Notes: generated by a model not told the origin, from the letters alone. A DNA stretch of 64,000 nucleotides from Diphasiastrum complanatum (GCA_029204225.1 CM055109.1:20950349-21014348); one strand, 5' to 3'; shown: positions 1 through 10,663, numbered from the stretch's first letter. A program made the numbers and translations.

Positions 1-1249
1 GGATTAGTCTCCTTCTTACTACTTGACTAATCGGTGTTAATCTTCATCCAATGTTTGTCCAGTTCAAATTTTTCTTGAATTTCAAGTTCTACAAAAATAC
101 AAGCGTTTACACACAGTTTGCAACAGTGTCGAGTTTCTCGCATTTTTCACCTGTCAAGAATCTTGTGTAAATATGTAGTGTCAGGCTTTTTGCCTGTCAG
201 AAATCTCGTGTAAAAATGCAGTGTCGCCTTTTTCACATTTTTTGCTTTTTCAAAAGTGCCTCAAAATGCTAAGGTAATGAATTTGGCAAAGTATTGGGTC
301 ACACCCCAGTTTTTGGAAAACGAGCAATTGCAAGACTGTCGCATTTTCAACAATTTATGACACTGTCGACACTATATCATTTTGGCATTTTGGCATTTTG
401 TGACACTATCACATTTTAGGATTTTGTGATATTGTCGCATTTCGACATTTTGCGACATTGTCGCATTTCGGCTTGTTGCGACACTGTCACATTTTTCACA
501 TTTTTCCTATGTGTGGTAGTTTACGTTCATTTCGCTGCAGAGTGACAGTTTACGTTCATTTATGCAGACAAACTGTTCAAGCTTTCCATTGCCGCTTTTC
601 AGCCCAATTTTTGAGAAGGAATTGGATGAATGCCAATGTACTCTAGCCAACTAGCAACAACATTTGAAGACCTAATTTCTTAGTATAAATCAACTGTTCA
701 TACATCTCATTGGAGACCAAATGTGCGAGATCAATTGAGAAGATCGATCACAATCAAAAGTATTGTAGATAGCCCTCTATCAAGCTTTCAAGCTTGAACT
801 CTCTTGAGCATTCTAGCTCAGTCTTTTAGAGATTTATTTTAGAGTTGATATTGTGCTACTGCTTATTAGCAGAGGTGCTTATTATCAGACTTTTTCAGTT
901 AATTAGAGTTAGCTTTCAGAGTGCACGGTTTCTATCTACTATTGTCTTGCACTCATTAGCATCTATTGTTTTTCTTTTATGAATCAATACTATCTTTTAT
1001 CGCCTTCAGTATATGTCAGAATGCTTGTATCTCTATATTGCTTTTGTAACTAATAGATTTTTCGGAGAATTCAATACTTCATGTTTGACTTCGTAATCAC
1101 TAGTATCTAGCGATTTCAAAATTAGTTGCTAATAATTGAACATGATTTCTATCACTATTGATTTGCTCAATTTTTTATAGGTGTAGTCATGCATTGGAAA
1201 TAGAAAGTCTTCCGCTGCTAATTCACTTTATAGTTCCACATATTTCCCA
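1..1249 (+). repeat. 5' LTR of copia A1 (left edge outside window)
   Basis: It is identified by similarity of positions 1-604 to 3680-4245 and by a tRNA-Met-type primer-binding site right after its end. The first ~500 bases hold a degenerate array of GCGACA/TGTCGC-like blocks, for example around 350-500. The 3' half resembles the LTR at 21675-22600, while the U3 part does not, so the two related copies differ mainly in U3. Confidence 0.85.
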
Positions 1250-1261
1250 TGGTATTAGAGC
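1250..1261 (+). promoter_or_regulatory. Copia primer-binding site (degenerate)
   Basis: TGGTATTAGAGC is one base off the plant copia consensus TGGTATCAGAGC, which pairs with the 3' end of initiator tRNA-Met. It directly follows an LTR ending in CA, as expected for the minus-strand DNA priming site. Confidence 0.8.
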
Positions 1262-1483
1262 GGTAGCGTTCTAATCTAGTATCATAATAATACCTATATG
1301 GTATTAGATCACTCTTGCATACTATCATAGTATCAGTGCTAGATCATACTTCCTTTGCCTGAACCGTCACGATATCAGATCTGTGATCTCTTTTAGGGCC
1401 TAATACTATTACGATATCAAAACTTTACACATGTAAAGCTCTAATACTTGATATCTTTCGCGATATCAAATTGATTTCAAATT

Positions 1484-2330
1484 ATGGATTCTCAAAGTAA
1501 GGTTGGTCTTATTGCAGACAAGCTGACTGGATCCAATTATCATTTGTGAAAATTTTAGATGAAGACCTTGTTGGTCGTCAACGAGTTGTGGGATGTTGTT
1601 ACAAGTGACCAAGTGAAACTTGTAGACAGCGCAGACGACTCAATCTGAAAATCGAAGGATGGTAAAGCTTTCGTGCTTATTATCCTTAATATATCAGATA
1701 CTCAGATCAGACACGTAGTTGAAACCAGAACTTCAAAAGAAGTTTGGAACATCCTGAGCTCGCTACACGAAGTGAGGGATGTAACTACTAAGTTACACCT
1801 ATGAAAAAAATTCTTCACACTCAAGATATCAATTGGTGATTCTCTTCAGAGTCACATTAACCAGTTTAAGAATCTCTTGCAACAGATGGCCGTTGTCGGA
1901 TCAGCCATAGACGATCAAGATGCAATCATGACATTGCTTTCAAGCTTGCCCTCTACATTTGAGAACTGGGTGACAATCATATCGACACACTCAGATCTAA
2001 CTCTTACTAGAGTTATCACTATGTTGCTGCAAGAAGACAATCGAAGAAGTTAGGACGGTTCGTCTACTTTCTCCTCCTCTCAAACTCTATATGTCAACAA
2101 AGTCTCTAAGCGGCAGAAGCAAAAAAACTCCAAAAAGACTGTAAGGAATTAGAAGCTGACTCAAAGTCAAACACAATCATTAGATCCACAATCGAAGAAG
2201 AAGATGTTTTGTAGGTATTGAAAGTGCAATAACCATGAGATCAAGGATTGCCAAATTCTCCAAGCAAAGAATGCAGCCAAGCAACCTAATCAACAAGCAA
2301 ATACAGTTACATCATCTCCCCAGGTTGAAG
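1484..2330 (+). pseudogene. gag: copia gag (decayed)
   Basis: Reading from ATG 1484 gives MDSQSKVGLIADKL, the start of a copia gag of the UBN2/Retrotran_gag_2 type; the capsid-like part includes GDSLQSHINQFKNLLQQM. In-frame stops occur at TGA 1547 and TAG 1556, and more follow. A CCHC zinc knuckle lies at 2210-2251 (C-R-Y-stop...H...C); its second cysteine codon has become TGA at 2219-2221. The paralogue at 22811-23513 shares the same reading. Gag would form the virus-like particle; this copy cannot. Confidence 0.85.
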
Positions 2331-2377
2331 TGGACAAAGGCACTTTTATGATCAAAGATCAAAGCGCATTTTTGGAT

Positions 2378-3600
2378 GATTCTTGATTTCTGGATTCTGG
2401 AGCTACTCGACACATGACCAATCAACGTGAGATTTTCAACTCCTATACGCCTTACAACACGAAGAAATTTGTTCACCTTGATGAAAATAGTACTCACATT
2501 ATTGAAGGTGAAGGTACTGTAAGATTGTATTTTCAGCATGATCAGTTTAAAGTATTATCAAAGGTAAACACGATCATGTGTGTAAACTCCATAAAGCACT
2601 TTATGACTTGAAACAATCTGCTTGAGCGTGGTTTCAAAGGATCAATACTTTCCTTATTGATCAGGACTACACACCTAGCTCTTCATATTCTAATGTTTAC
2701 TTCAAAGTAGTGTAGCAGTCTTTTATAATTATCACTTTATATGTGGATGACACATTGCTTTTTAGCAATAGTACTAGTCTGATAAAAGAGGCCAAGATTA
2801 TGCTATCTTCCAAATTTGACATGACCGATCTGGGTGAAGCTCATTTTTGCCTTGGTATTCAAATCCACAGAGACACACATTACTCAGCAGAGGTACATCT
2901 ACAACATGTTAGTCAGATATAATCTAATTAATTGCAAGTTAGGTCTCTCACCAATGGAACCAGGTCTCAAATTGTCAAAGGACTAGTGTCCACAAACAAT
3001 TCAAGAGAAGCAGTAGTTGCATGAGTATCCTTACCATTCTATTATAAGATCTCTTTCAGCTCTCTCAGTCAGCTTATGACTAACCTTGGCTAGTGTAACA
3101 CATTGGAAGGCTCTTATCACAGTAACGAGATATCTTTGAGCTACTTTGGACTTTTGCATTTGTTATGGAACAGTCGGCAACAACAAACTCAATTTACTTA
3201 ATGGTTATACAGATGCAAGTTGGGCAAGAGATGTAGACACTCATAAATCCACTTTTGGATTTACATTCTTCCTCAACAATGGTCCTATTTCCTGGAACAG
3301 TCACAAGCAATCTGCGATAGCTCTATCTTCCATTGAATCAGAGCATATCGCAGCCTCTCAGGCTACAAAGGAAGAAATTTGGTTGAGAAACTTACTTTCA
3401 GATATTGGTCTGAATCAATATGCCTCGACGACATTATTTTGTGATAATCAAAGTGTCATTGCTTTATCAGCCAACCCTAGGTTTCATTCCGAGAGTAAGC
3501 ACATTGAGATCAGGTATCACTTCGTCAAAGGCAAAGTTCTCAACAAGGAGGTAGACTTGTAGTACTGTAGAACAGAACATATATTCTTACCAAAGCGTTA
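2378..3600 (+). pseudogene. pol: copia pol remnant (protease motif, RT C-half, RNase H)
   Basis: The protease motif FLDSGATRHMT is at about 2388-2420. Sequence then jumps near 2557 to the RT block GKHDHVCKLHKALY, so integrase and the RT N-half are deleted. The RT active site YVDD is at 2740-2751. RNase H follows in an open stretch at 3146-3562 with YTDASWARD, an SSIESEH block and DNQSVIALS, all typical of copia RNase H. Stops (for example TGA in the LKQSA-stop-AW block) and frameshifts inactivate it. Confidence 0.85.
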
Positions 3601-3670
3601 AGCTTGGAAGCGCACAGAAGATTTTGTGTGGAACTAATTTTAGAGGTCAAGGCATTTAAGGATTCAAATT

Positions 3671-3679
3671 AAGGAGGAG
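3671..3679 (+). other. Polypurine tract of copia A1
   Basis: AAGGAGGAG lies directly before the TGTTGG start of the right LTR. This is the expected plus-strand priming site. Confidence 0.8.
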
Positions 3680-4245
3680 TGTTGGTCTCCTTCTTACTAC
3701 TTGACTAATCGGTGTTAATCTTCATCCAATGTTTGTCCAGTTCAAATTTCTCGTGAATTTCAAGTCTGCAGAAATACAAGTGTTTTTACACAGTCTGCAG
3801 AAATACATGGAGTGTCGGCAACAATGTCAGAATTTTTGCATTTTTTGTCTGTCAAGAATCCCATGTAAATATGCAATGTCGGATTTTTCACATGTCATGA
3901 ATCTCGTGTAAAAATGCAGTGTCACCTTTTCTGCATTCTTTGCTTTTTCAAAAGTGTCTCAAAATGCTAAGGCAATGACTTTGGCAAAGTATTGGGTCAT
4001 ACCCCAGTTTTTGAAAAAAGAGCTTTTGCGACAGTCTCATTTTCGGCATTTTGCGACATTGTCGCAATTTTGCGATACTATCGCATTTTCGCATTTTGTG
4101 ACATTGTTGCAATTAGGCATTTTGCAACACTGTTGCATTTTTCGCAGTTTCCATGTGTGGCAATTTACGTTCATTTATGCAGAGTGACAGTTTATGTTCA
4201 TTTATGCAGACAAACTGTTCAAGCTTTCCGTTGCTGATTTTCAGC
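3680..4245 (+). repeat. 3' LTR of copia A1 (truncated)
   Basis: It starts TGTTGGTCTCC and follows positions 1-604 closely, including the GCGACA/TGTCGC-rich section at about 4020-4150. Similarity stops after the TTTTCAGC block near 4245, so the last ~600 bases of the LTR are missing. Confidence 0.85.
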
Positions 4246-4465
4246 TAACACTTTCCCAAACTCCATTTTTAGAAATGGACTCAAGAATTTACAACACACC
4301 AAAATTAAACATATTTTTGATATAATTAATACTTTGATTCATCCATCTAAATTGGTGTCATCTAACAATAAAAATATCGTTCAAATTGACAATACTTTCA
4401 ATATAACTGCAACAGCATGATGACTAGTGTCTGAATATATTCAAACATTTTATGCGATATTTTGA

Positions 4466-4551
4466 AACTAGTTTTGAATCTCACATTCAAATGAAAATAT
4501 TCAAATACAACTAATTTTGAATCTCACATTCAAATGAAAATATTCAAACAT
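4466..4551. repeat. 43-bp tandem duplication
   Basis: Units 4466-4508 and 4509-4551 are nearly identical (AACTA.TTTTGAATCTCAC...). They lie in AT-rich sequence (4246-4690) in which I see no gene. Confidence 0.85.
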
Positions 4552-4692
4552 CTTATAAGACATTGAACAAACATCCATAACAACTGGTTTTGAAAATGAG
4601 TTTGTTATTATATTGTGGAAAATGGCGGTAACAACCCCTACCGCCTGGGGCATTTACAATCTATTGCAAAAGATATGCATCTATGCATTGCC

Positions 4693-5145
4693 CTAAGTAT
4701 TATTTAAACCTGAATCTAATTCCACATCATCAAGACCCACATCCCTCAACTGCGATTCTTCAAAAGAGTGGCTTTCAGAAGCCGACTGCAAAGGTCTTAC
4801 AACATCGAGATAAGACTTAGTCACCCCGATGTTTTCTGGAGTGTCGACGCATATATGTTTGCGATCCATGACATTTAATAACGACGCCACACAGTAACAT
4901 AACCTGAACAAGCAGACCGACTATTCAGGAGCAGAGAAAGACTCAACAATGGAGTTGATGCCTTCCCAATGTTTTGCTCTATTTTTAACAGTCGAGCTAC
5001 AAGTCACAAATTTTATAGGCACCTTCCCTTGCTTACCAAAACACAGACTCAAAAATTTGAGTTTACTATGCACACAGGCGCTCAGATCACTTAGCATTAT
5101 ACAAGACATATAGAACAAGTTGCAAATTTTGCGTTTGCACTCCAC
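4693..5145 (-). pseudogene. Unidentified coding relic, segment 6 (3' end of block)
   Basis: One minus-strand frame runs from 5145 to 4693 with a single in-frame TAG at 4921-4923. Before it reads ...KNRAKHWEGINSIVESF, after it ...NVMDRKHICVDTPENIG and an acidic C-terminus ending near 4693. Amino-acid usage looks protein-like on both sides of the stop, so this is a decayed gene and not random open frame. I recognise no family. It is the last part of a six-segment minus-strand block (7563 to 4693). Confidence 0.45.
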
Positions 5146-5201
5146 CTTGTTTTAGAGGGGTGGCAAGCTCGTAATAACCCTCAAATATCAAGAGTTTTAT
5201 A

Positions 5202-5459
5202 TCATGCATTGATTTTAAGCATCCCTTGATTAAAAAACATACTTTGTTTCAAAAATAGTACAATAACATACAATTTGTGTTCTGCCATGAGGGTGGCCAG
5301 GCAGTGTCGCACCAATGTAGTGATGTAACTTGAACTAATCGACTCGATATTATCAAAAATGTACAGTGTGGGACTCTCCCAAGCAGATGAAGGAACATCC
5401 ACGAAGTTCGATTCATCGACCCCACAACAAATCGCTTCATTTTCTTTGGAGGTCTTCAC
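5202..5459 (-). pseudogene. Unidentified coding relic, segment 5
   Basis: An 85-codon minus-strand frame with a protein-like stretch SSAWESPTLYIFDNI. It is offset in frame from its neighbours, consistent with frameshift decay. No family is recognised. Confidence 0.35.
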
Positions 5460-5579
5460 TTTGCAAAAAAATCTCCAAGAAGTGCTAGTGCTGCTCCCCG
5501 CATGACGTTGTCTCTGACTTATTTTTTCTTTTATTTTTTTAACAAATTGTGTTAAAAAGGGTGGTATGGCAGTCTATAG

Positions 5580-6575
5580 CTAAGATGATATGCTTCTACT
5601 GCTGCTTGTAGCCGCTCTAATCCAATCATAGGCAAACTTTTTGTTGATAGACGAGGATAGGCGCTTTATTGCCTCTTCATCATACTGCACATCTGATGGC
5701 AGATCATTCTCTAAAGAAATCAAGAACTTTACGTGTAGAGCTGTTGTTTCCTTGACAATTGTCACCACACCATCTTCAATGTATTTCTCTCTATTTTTTT
5801 TGCCAAAATACAATTGGCCCTCCAAGAGTTTTTTGCATACCTTCGTACAAATTGGTCAGGCAAATACCGCAACGATATGAAAAATCTTACAATGAGTGGA
5901 ACGGTCTTTTGACGTTGTGGTGCAAATGCTGACATCGTATGGAAGAGACCCAGCCACATAACGCTTCATAGCTTCCAAGTAGTTATTGAATGCGTCATTC
6001 GAATGCATCAAGATAATGGTATACTCCTCAAAGGTTTGATACAAAGTTTTCAAGGGCAACGTTCTCTTCAATGTGCCAACGAGCTGACTGCCGAGAATGC
6101 CTGACAATCCTTGATAAAATTGGGCCATTCTTTTGCTCGTCTCTTGATCCAGCTTCACTCCTTTGATGTATCGAGGACTGTCCAATGAGATCCAGAGCTC
6201 TCGTGCACGCTGCATTATTTCAGCCAGGTTGCTCCTTCTATGTTTGCTCTCAGGTTCATAATTCAACCTGTTGGACTCCAATATGTAGCGGGGCGTGCTT
6301 TTATATATACAAATATACACATGCACATATGCAAATAGCCTATCGTATAGTTGGCTATGAAGATTACCGGTTCTAACTGTGGTCAACGCTATCTCGTTAC
6401 AAGCACAACAAAAATGCTGACCATCAATAGGTTCAAAAGTACAACGAGATAAGAACCTATTTTTGCATAGCCCATCCAATCTGGAACCTTCATTAGTGTC
6501 CGTCTCTTTTGGATACAACTCTAAATACAATTGCACTGCTTCTACCATATCCACGCGTTTGAATTCACGGTACAT
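5580..6575 (-). pseudogene. Unidentified coding relic, segment 4 (longest, one in-frame TGA)
   Basis: A single minus-strand frame covers 6575-5580, about 331 codons, broken only by a TGA at 5858-5856. The 239 codons before it include a Cys cluster (GQHFCCACNEI) and a charged stretch (ESKHRRSNLAEIMQRARELW). The part after it continues in the same frame (KKLLEGQLYFGKKNREKYIEDG). A low-complexity insert (AYVHVYICIYKSTP) from a TA-rich run interrupts the middle. It could be a captured host gene, a DNA transposon or an endogenous viral relic; I cannot assign it. Confidence 0.5.
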
Positions 6576-6588
6576 CTTTTAAATTTCT

Positions 6589-6948
6589 CTAAACTGTCGA
6601 ACAATACCTTAGGTTCATCTCCACTCTTGAAAGAAATGGGCCACACTGTGACATTGATGGAAACTGATTGATATAGCTGCTCAGCAAAGAAAAATCAAGG
6701 GCACGTTGGTTCGTAAAAAGCGAGGCTCGACGAATATTCTTTGACTCAATTCGATACATATGCTTGCCCCAAATGTAACCAACTTCATCAGAGAAATATG
6801 TATCGAGATTGACATTTGTTTTCTCCTCAAACTCACCCAATGCATCGTCATTATCGGAGGATGATACAATGTCATAAAGGCCTCCAGATATTATTCCAGT
6901 CAGATTAACCCTTGGCTCCAGTGGACGTTTTCCAGCTTGTCCAACCAT
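6589..6948 (-). pseudogene. Unidentified coding relic, segment 3
   Basis: A 119-codon minus-strand frame with an acidic stretch (SSSDNDDALGEFEE) followed by VGYIWGKHMYRIESKNIRR. It overlaps segment 2 by about 40 bases in another frame, which suggests a frameshift. No domain is recognised. Confidence 0.4.
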
Positions 6949-7258
6949 CCTTTGACCAACAAAAATTTCGTCTTCTGTGTGGCGTCATTGCGTTTCGTCG
7001 TGCTTGTTTTCTGCCTCCAGATAGAGTTGGAGCTGAGGATGGTGTCAGTTCTGTCTCAGAGAATAATAACACTTTTGTTCCTCTCGGCTCGCTGACTATG
7101 ACCGTGGCAATTGCAACTGTCTCCATCATTGTTTCTTCACGTTCTCGCATCATTTCATGCAAGTTGTGAAGAGCAATCAGCCCATCGAGTAAATTTCCAT
7201 AATATCTACGCAATGCACCAGTTGAGTCATGAATTTTGGGTGCCTCTGTATAATGCAC
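6905..7258 (-). pseudogene. Unidentified coding relic, segment 2
   Basis: A 117-codon minus-strand frame: a leucine-rich beginning (GNLLDGLIALHNLHEMM) followed by a Ser/Thr- and Arg-rich part. It starts at the stop of segment 1 in a different frame. No family is recognised. Confidence 0.35.
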
Positions 7259-7563
7259 TATATCCGAGTATAGAGAACAAAATGGCGTTCTTCTCCATTA
7301 GAACCCCAGGTCATGAATTTAGCCCTTTCAATCAACATGGTTTCAGACATTATAATTGCCTGCACCACACCTATATTTTCAACATCCTCCATAAAAAATC
7401 CAGGCGCACCAACCGATACTTTGGAGACAACAACGAAGACTTTCATGTACTGCCCACTGGAACTAGGCTTCTGAATAATTTTCCATGCCTTTGTAAAGAA
7501 AATTGGATTCGCATCACCAACAAGCATGAGGACAGTCTCTTCTGCTGCGTAGAAAGCATGCAA
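7258..7563 (-). pseudogene. Unidentified coding relic, segment 1 (5' end of block)
   Basis: A 101-codon minus-strand frame with convincing protein texture, for example VLMLVGDANPIFFTKAW and a hydrophobic stretch VKVFVVVSKVSVGAPGFF-like in its middle. No signal peptide or known motif is evident. Upstream (above 7600) it runs into a (TA)n microsatellite, so any promoter is lost or masked. Confidence 0.4.
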
Positions 7564-7662
7564 GTGCTCATCATATGAACAACATTCATATGAGAAGACG
7601 AAAACATAAAGTTTTTGATATATATATTATATATATGAAAGTGTATATATGAGTTTATGACA

Positions 7663-7663
<1 letters not shown>

Positions 7664-7715
<52 letters not shown>
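7664..7715. repeat. (TA)n microsatellite
   Basis: About 26 TA units, with shorter TATATA runs from 7617 onward. Confidence 0.95.
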
Positions 7716-7720
<5 letters not shown>

Positions 7721-7734
7721 TTTGTGAAGATAGA

Positions 7735-7840
7735 CAGTGAATATTTTGCGAAGACAAGCATCGCGAAAATTTCACGATGAAGACATTGCGAAAATTTCGT
7801 GAAGGCATCGCGTGTGAAAATTTTGTAAAGGAAGGCATCA
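7735..7840. repeat. Degenerate GCGAAAATTTCG / GCATCGCG repeats
   Basis: The motifs GCGAAAATTT and GAAG-CATCGCG recur several times in about 100 bases. Part of the motif (TTCGCGAA) resembles elements of the ~190-bp repeat at 44931 and 50003. Confidence 0.6.
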
Positions 7841-7949
7841 CCTTTTGTTTTGAATGTTTCAAAAGACAATGTAAATAAGCATTGTAGGGAGGGGTTTATT
7901 TATGGTTTTTTGCTATTGTCAAATTCCATAAATACTTATGGGACAAATG

Positions 7950-8375
7950 GGTCTCTCTCTCTCTCTCTCTCTCTCTATGTGTCACTCCTCTCTCTCACCT
8001 CTCTCCGTCCCTCTCATCGGCCATTTTCATCCTCCTCCTAGCATCACGCAACACCCCCGCCCTCTCTCTGTCTCTCCTCCCGATCAGCTATTCCCGTCCT
8101 AGCAGCGTGCAACATCTCTACCCACCTCTCCCTCTCTCTATCAACAATCAATCACTCTTCGCGCGCGCTCTCTCTCTCTCTCATCAGCCGTCCTCCTCTC
8201 TTTCTCGATTACCTATCATCATCTTCTAGCAACAAGCAGCATCTGTGGCTCTCACTATCAATCTCACTCCTCGCGCTCTCCCTCCGATCAATCTCATTCT
8301 TTCTCTCAATCTCTTTCCTTCTCTGTTTTGCTCTTTCTAGAGACTTCGTTATCTTTCTAGCTGTTTCGTAAATTT
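7950..8375 (+). repeat. CT-rich polypyrimidine tract
   Basis: More than 400 bases of imperfect CTCTCT and CCTCTC repeats on the plus strand, with a further pure CT run at 8466-8487. It lies about 2 kb upstream of the CLE gene. Short open frames in it are low-complexity and are not called. Confidence 0.9.
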
Positions 8376-9044
8376 ATCTCTTTCTTGGGGGGAAGTGCGC
8401 ATTGTTACAAACATGTGTTTGACAAAGCCTGTATTTCACAATGTAGAGGCTTATTGTGGTGGGGCACTCTCTCTCTCTCTCTCTCTCAATGATAAATGCC
8501 ACCAACAAGAAAGGCTTTTTGATATACAGAAAAACATGAAACATGATACTGTACGCGGCAGCACAACCTACCCCTCCCCAACCAAGCACACCTATAGATA
8601 TATATGTATAACAGTGAGGTAACGGAACTTGTGATGGGCAGGAAGCACCATCTGCCTTTCAAGGAAACAGCAGACTGGATAATAATTAAAATTTGAGCAG
8701 CCGGTGAGGCTGCATTTGTTTGTAAAATATGTGTTTAACTAACCCAGAATCCGTGGAGGTGGTGATAGGAAAGCTCTGTTGGGTTGACTAGAGCAGTGGT
8801 TGCTGAGGAAAGCTTAGCATCATACAGCAGTCTGCACAAGGATGCATTGATAGTGTAAAATATAATAGCCTAGCTCAGATTGGCGGAACAGCTTGAAGGT
8901 GGTCAATGGTGAAAAGGAAAAGGTGGAGCTATGGCTGTACTTATGCTGGTGTTAGTGGATGAGGGAATGGAATTAAAGGGTTTTTTTGGGTTCATTTTGA
9001 TCTATGAACTCAGATTTATGGAGCCTGAAGCCTGAAGGCCTGAA

Positions 9045-9234
9045 GGTGGTCAATGGCAAAAAGGAATAGGTGGAAAAGGCATGCTTAGTAGCTATATAGT
9101 GAAGCTGTGGAGCTTAGAGTAGGTTAATGCCTTGAGTTAGGTGGTCAATGGCAAAAAGGAATAGGTGGAAAAGGCATGCTTAGTAGCTATATAGTGAAGC
9201 TGTGGAGCTTAGAGTAGGTTAATGCCTTGAGTTA
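9045..9234. repeat. 95-bp perfect tandem duplication
   Basis: 9045-9139 and 9140-9234 are identical by eye. A shorter degenerate relative (GGTGGTCAATGG...GGTGGA) lies near 8899. The duplication lies 1.1 kb upstream of the CLE start codon. The rest of 8500-10170 shows no gene I can support. Confidence 0.95.
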
Positions 9235-10172
9235 AGGAAGTTTTCTGATAATTTTGATGGAGATGGAGGGGGTGGGGTAAGTCCCCGCTGTCCTAGATCT
9301 ATGGATTGAAGCTACCGATGATGGAGTTGACTATAGCCCAGTTAATAACGAGTAGACTTGTCGGCACTAAAATAAGGTAATTTACTTAACTGAGATAAGA
9401 TGCAGATGGAGATGGCTGAAGTTAAAGCAATCGTCGGTCTTTAGATTAGAATTTGGAGCCTTGGATGCAGCGAAAATTGGAATAGAGTAAGACGTAATTG
9501 ACTTTTCAAAGCAATAAGGAAGGGGGTGGTGGGGATGGATGACTTCTGGTAGCAGTAACCAGTAAGGATGAAGAAGGTGGGGTGTGGCAGCTTTAGCTAC
9601 GCCGTCGGCAATGGGCATGTATTGCCTCAAAGATGTAAGCTGAGTCCTGTGATGACTTCTCTTCGAAAGAGGTTACCTGTAGAACTTGCTATGGCCCTGC
9701 AATGATCATCCCTGTGACCTTTCTGTGTCTGGCTTGCTCTGCAAGCCACACTCTCCTTTTCTTTCTGACAACCGGTGCAGGCCAGAGCATAGTACTCTTC
9801 CTCTCTCCTTTTCTATCTCTCGCTTGACTCCTAGGCTGGCTGTAGAAGAAGAAACGTCCAATATTTAACCTTTTCCTTGCCTGTGTGAAGTGAGAGCGAG
9901 AGGTTACCCTGCTTACGCTGCCTCTCGGAAGTTGTGTCCTAGCACAGCCTCCAAGGAAGCCGAATCTTAGCCGATCCATGTTAATTTCAACTTTGCTCTC
10001 TGCAGTTGGTCTTCATCAACTCTTTCGGAATCAGGAAACAATCAAAGATCCCAATTCCGCCTTGCTTCGGCCCCTTGTTGTCTCAATTTTCTGCGGCTTG
10101 AGCCATAAGAGGACAGATCCTCTATTGGAGTTGACTCTCTCTACACTATGCACAACCCAAGCTGCTGCACAC

Positions 10173-10180
10173 TTTATATA
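10173..10180 (+). promoter_or_regulatory. Candidate TATA box of the CLE gene
   Basis: TTTATATA lies about 200 bases before the CLE start codon and is followed by a CT-rich stretch typical of a plant transcription start. This would give a leader of roughly 170 bases. The assignment rests on position only. Confidence 0.35.
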
Positions 10181-10378
10181 CTTCCTCTTGCTTGCAAGCA
10201 TCTTCTATGTAGCTAATCCCACTTCCGGATCGTTTCTGTCTTCGATTTGATACCATCAATTGTCAGCATTGCTCTCTAAGACATGGATTGATTCAAGAAT
10301 TTCTTCAAATAACAAACAGAAGCTCAGAACTCGCTGGTTAGCAAGAAAGAGAATCTTATTTTGTTGATGCACAGGAAA

Positions 10379-10663
10379 ATGGCTTCCAAGCTGCACAGAT
10401 TAAATTCTCTGTCCCGAAGCGTTTTGTTTCTGATAGCGCTGCTACTGGCTTGCTCCTCTATGGTATGTGCTGCTCGCCAGCTCAAATCTGCAAGCTCTAC
10501 TGCCCACCCACTTTACTTTAAAGATCCAGCTAATTTGCAAGGCCAAGGCCCTGATGAATGCGGATTTGAGGAATCAAGCGACTGCAGCCCACCGATGGAA
10601 AACTTTTTTGGCGCGTCCAAGCGTCTGGTACCCGGAGGGCCAAATCCTTTGCACAACAGGTAG
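10379..10663 (+). CDS. CLE: CLE family secreted signalling peptide precursor
   Basis: A single-exon 94-aa prepropeptide. Residues 1-31 form a signal peptide: basic start MASKLHR, hydrophobic core VLFLIALLLA, likely cut after VCA. Residues 32-81 are a variable region with two cysteines. The C-terminal CLE motif is RLVPGGPNPLHN (82-93, bases 10622-10657), preceded by a Lys that could help processing and followed by one Arg and the stop. The motif is of the R (CLV3/CLE9-10-like) class, with prolines at motif positions 4, 7 and 9, where CLE peptides are hydroxylated or arabinosylated. By family it would be secreted and bind CLV1/BAM-type LRR receptor kinases to control meristem or vascular cell fate. 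ATG 10379 is preferred; the in-frame ATG 10367 would add four residues (MHRK). An AATAAA lies at 11428, rather distant. No frameshift or stop is present. Confidence 0.9.
   Translation: MASKLHRLNSLSRSVLFLIALLLACSSMVCAARQLKSASSTAHPLYFKDPANLQGQGPDECGFEESSDCSPPMENFFGASKRLVPGGPNPLHNR

Larger units (their letters stand above)
1..4245 (+). mobile_element. Degraded Ty1/copia LTR retrotransposon (copy A1)
   Basis: Order on the plus strand is LTR, PBS, gag, protease motif, truncated RT, RNase H, polypurine tract, LTR. The right LTR begins at 3680 and repeats the first ~600 bases of the left LTR with small differences, so the two ends belong together. The left LTR starts a few bases before the window. 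Integrase and the N-terminal half of RT are missing: protease-proximal sequence runs straight into the RT LHKALY block near 2557. The coding parts carry many stops. The right LTR stops matching near 4245, about half the left LTR's length. This is an old, inactive copy. Confidence 0.9.

Noticed and set aside
458-646. Open frames across the LTR repeats (also 3954-4237)
   Set aside because: They read through the GCGACA/TGTCGC array of the LTR; their His/Phe-rich text is repeat-driven.
7443-7862. Minus-strand frame with a (Tyr-Ile)n run
   Set aside because: Produced by the (TA)n microsatellite.
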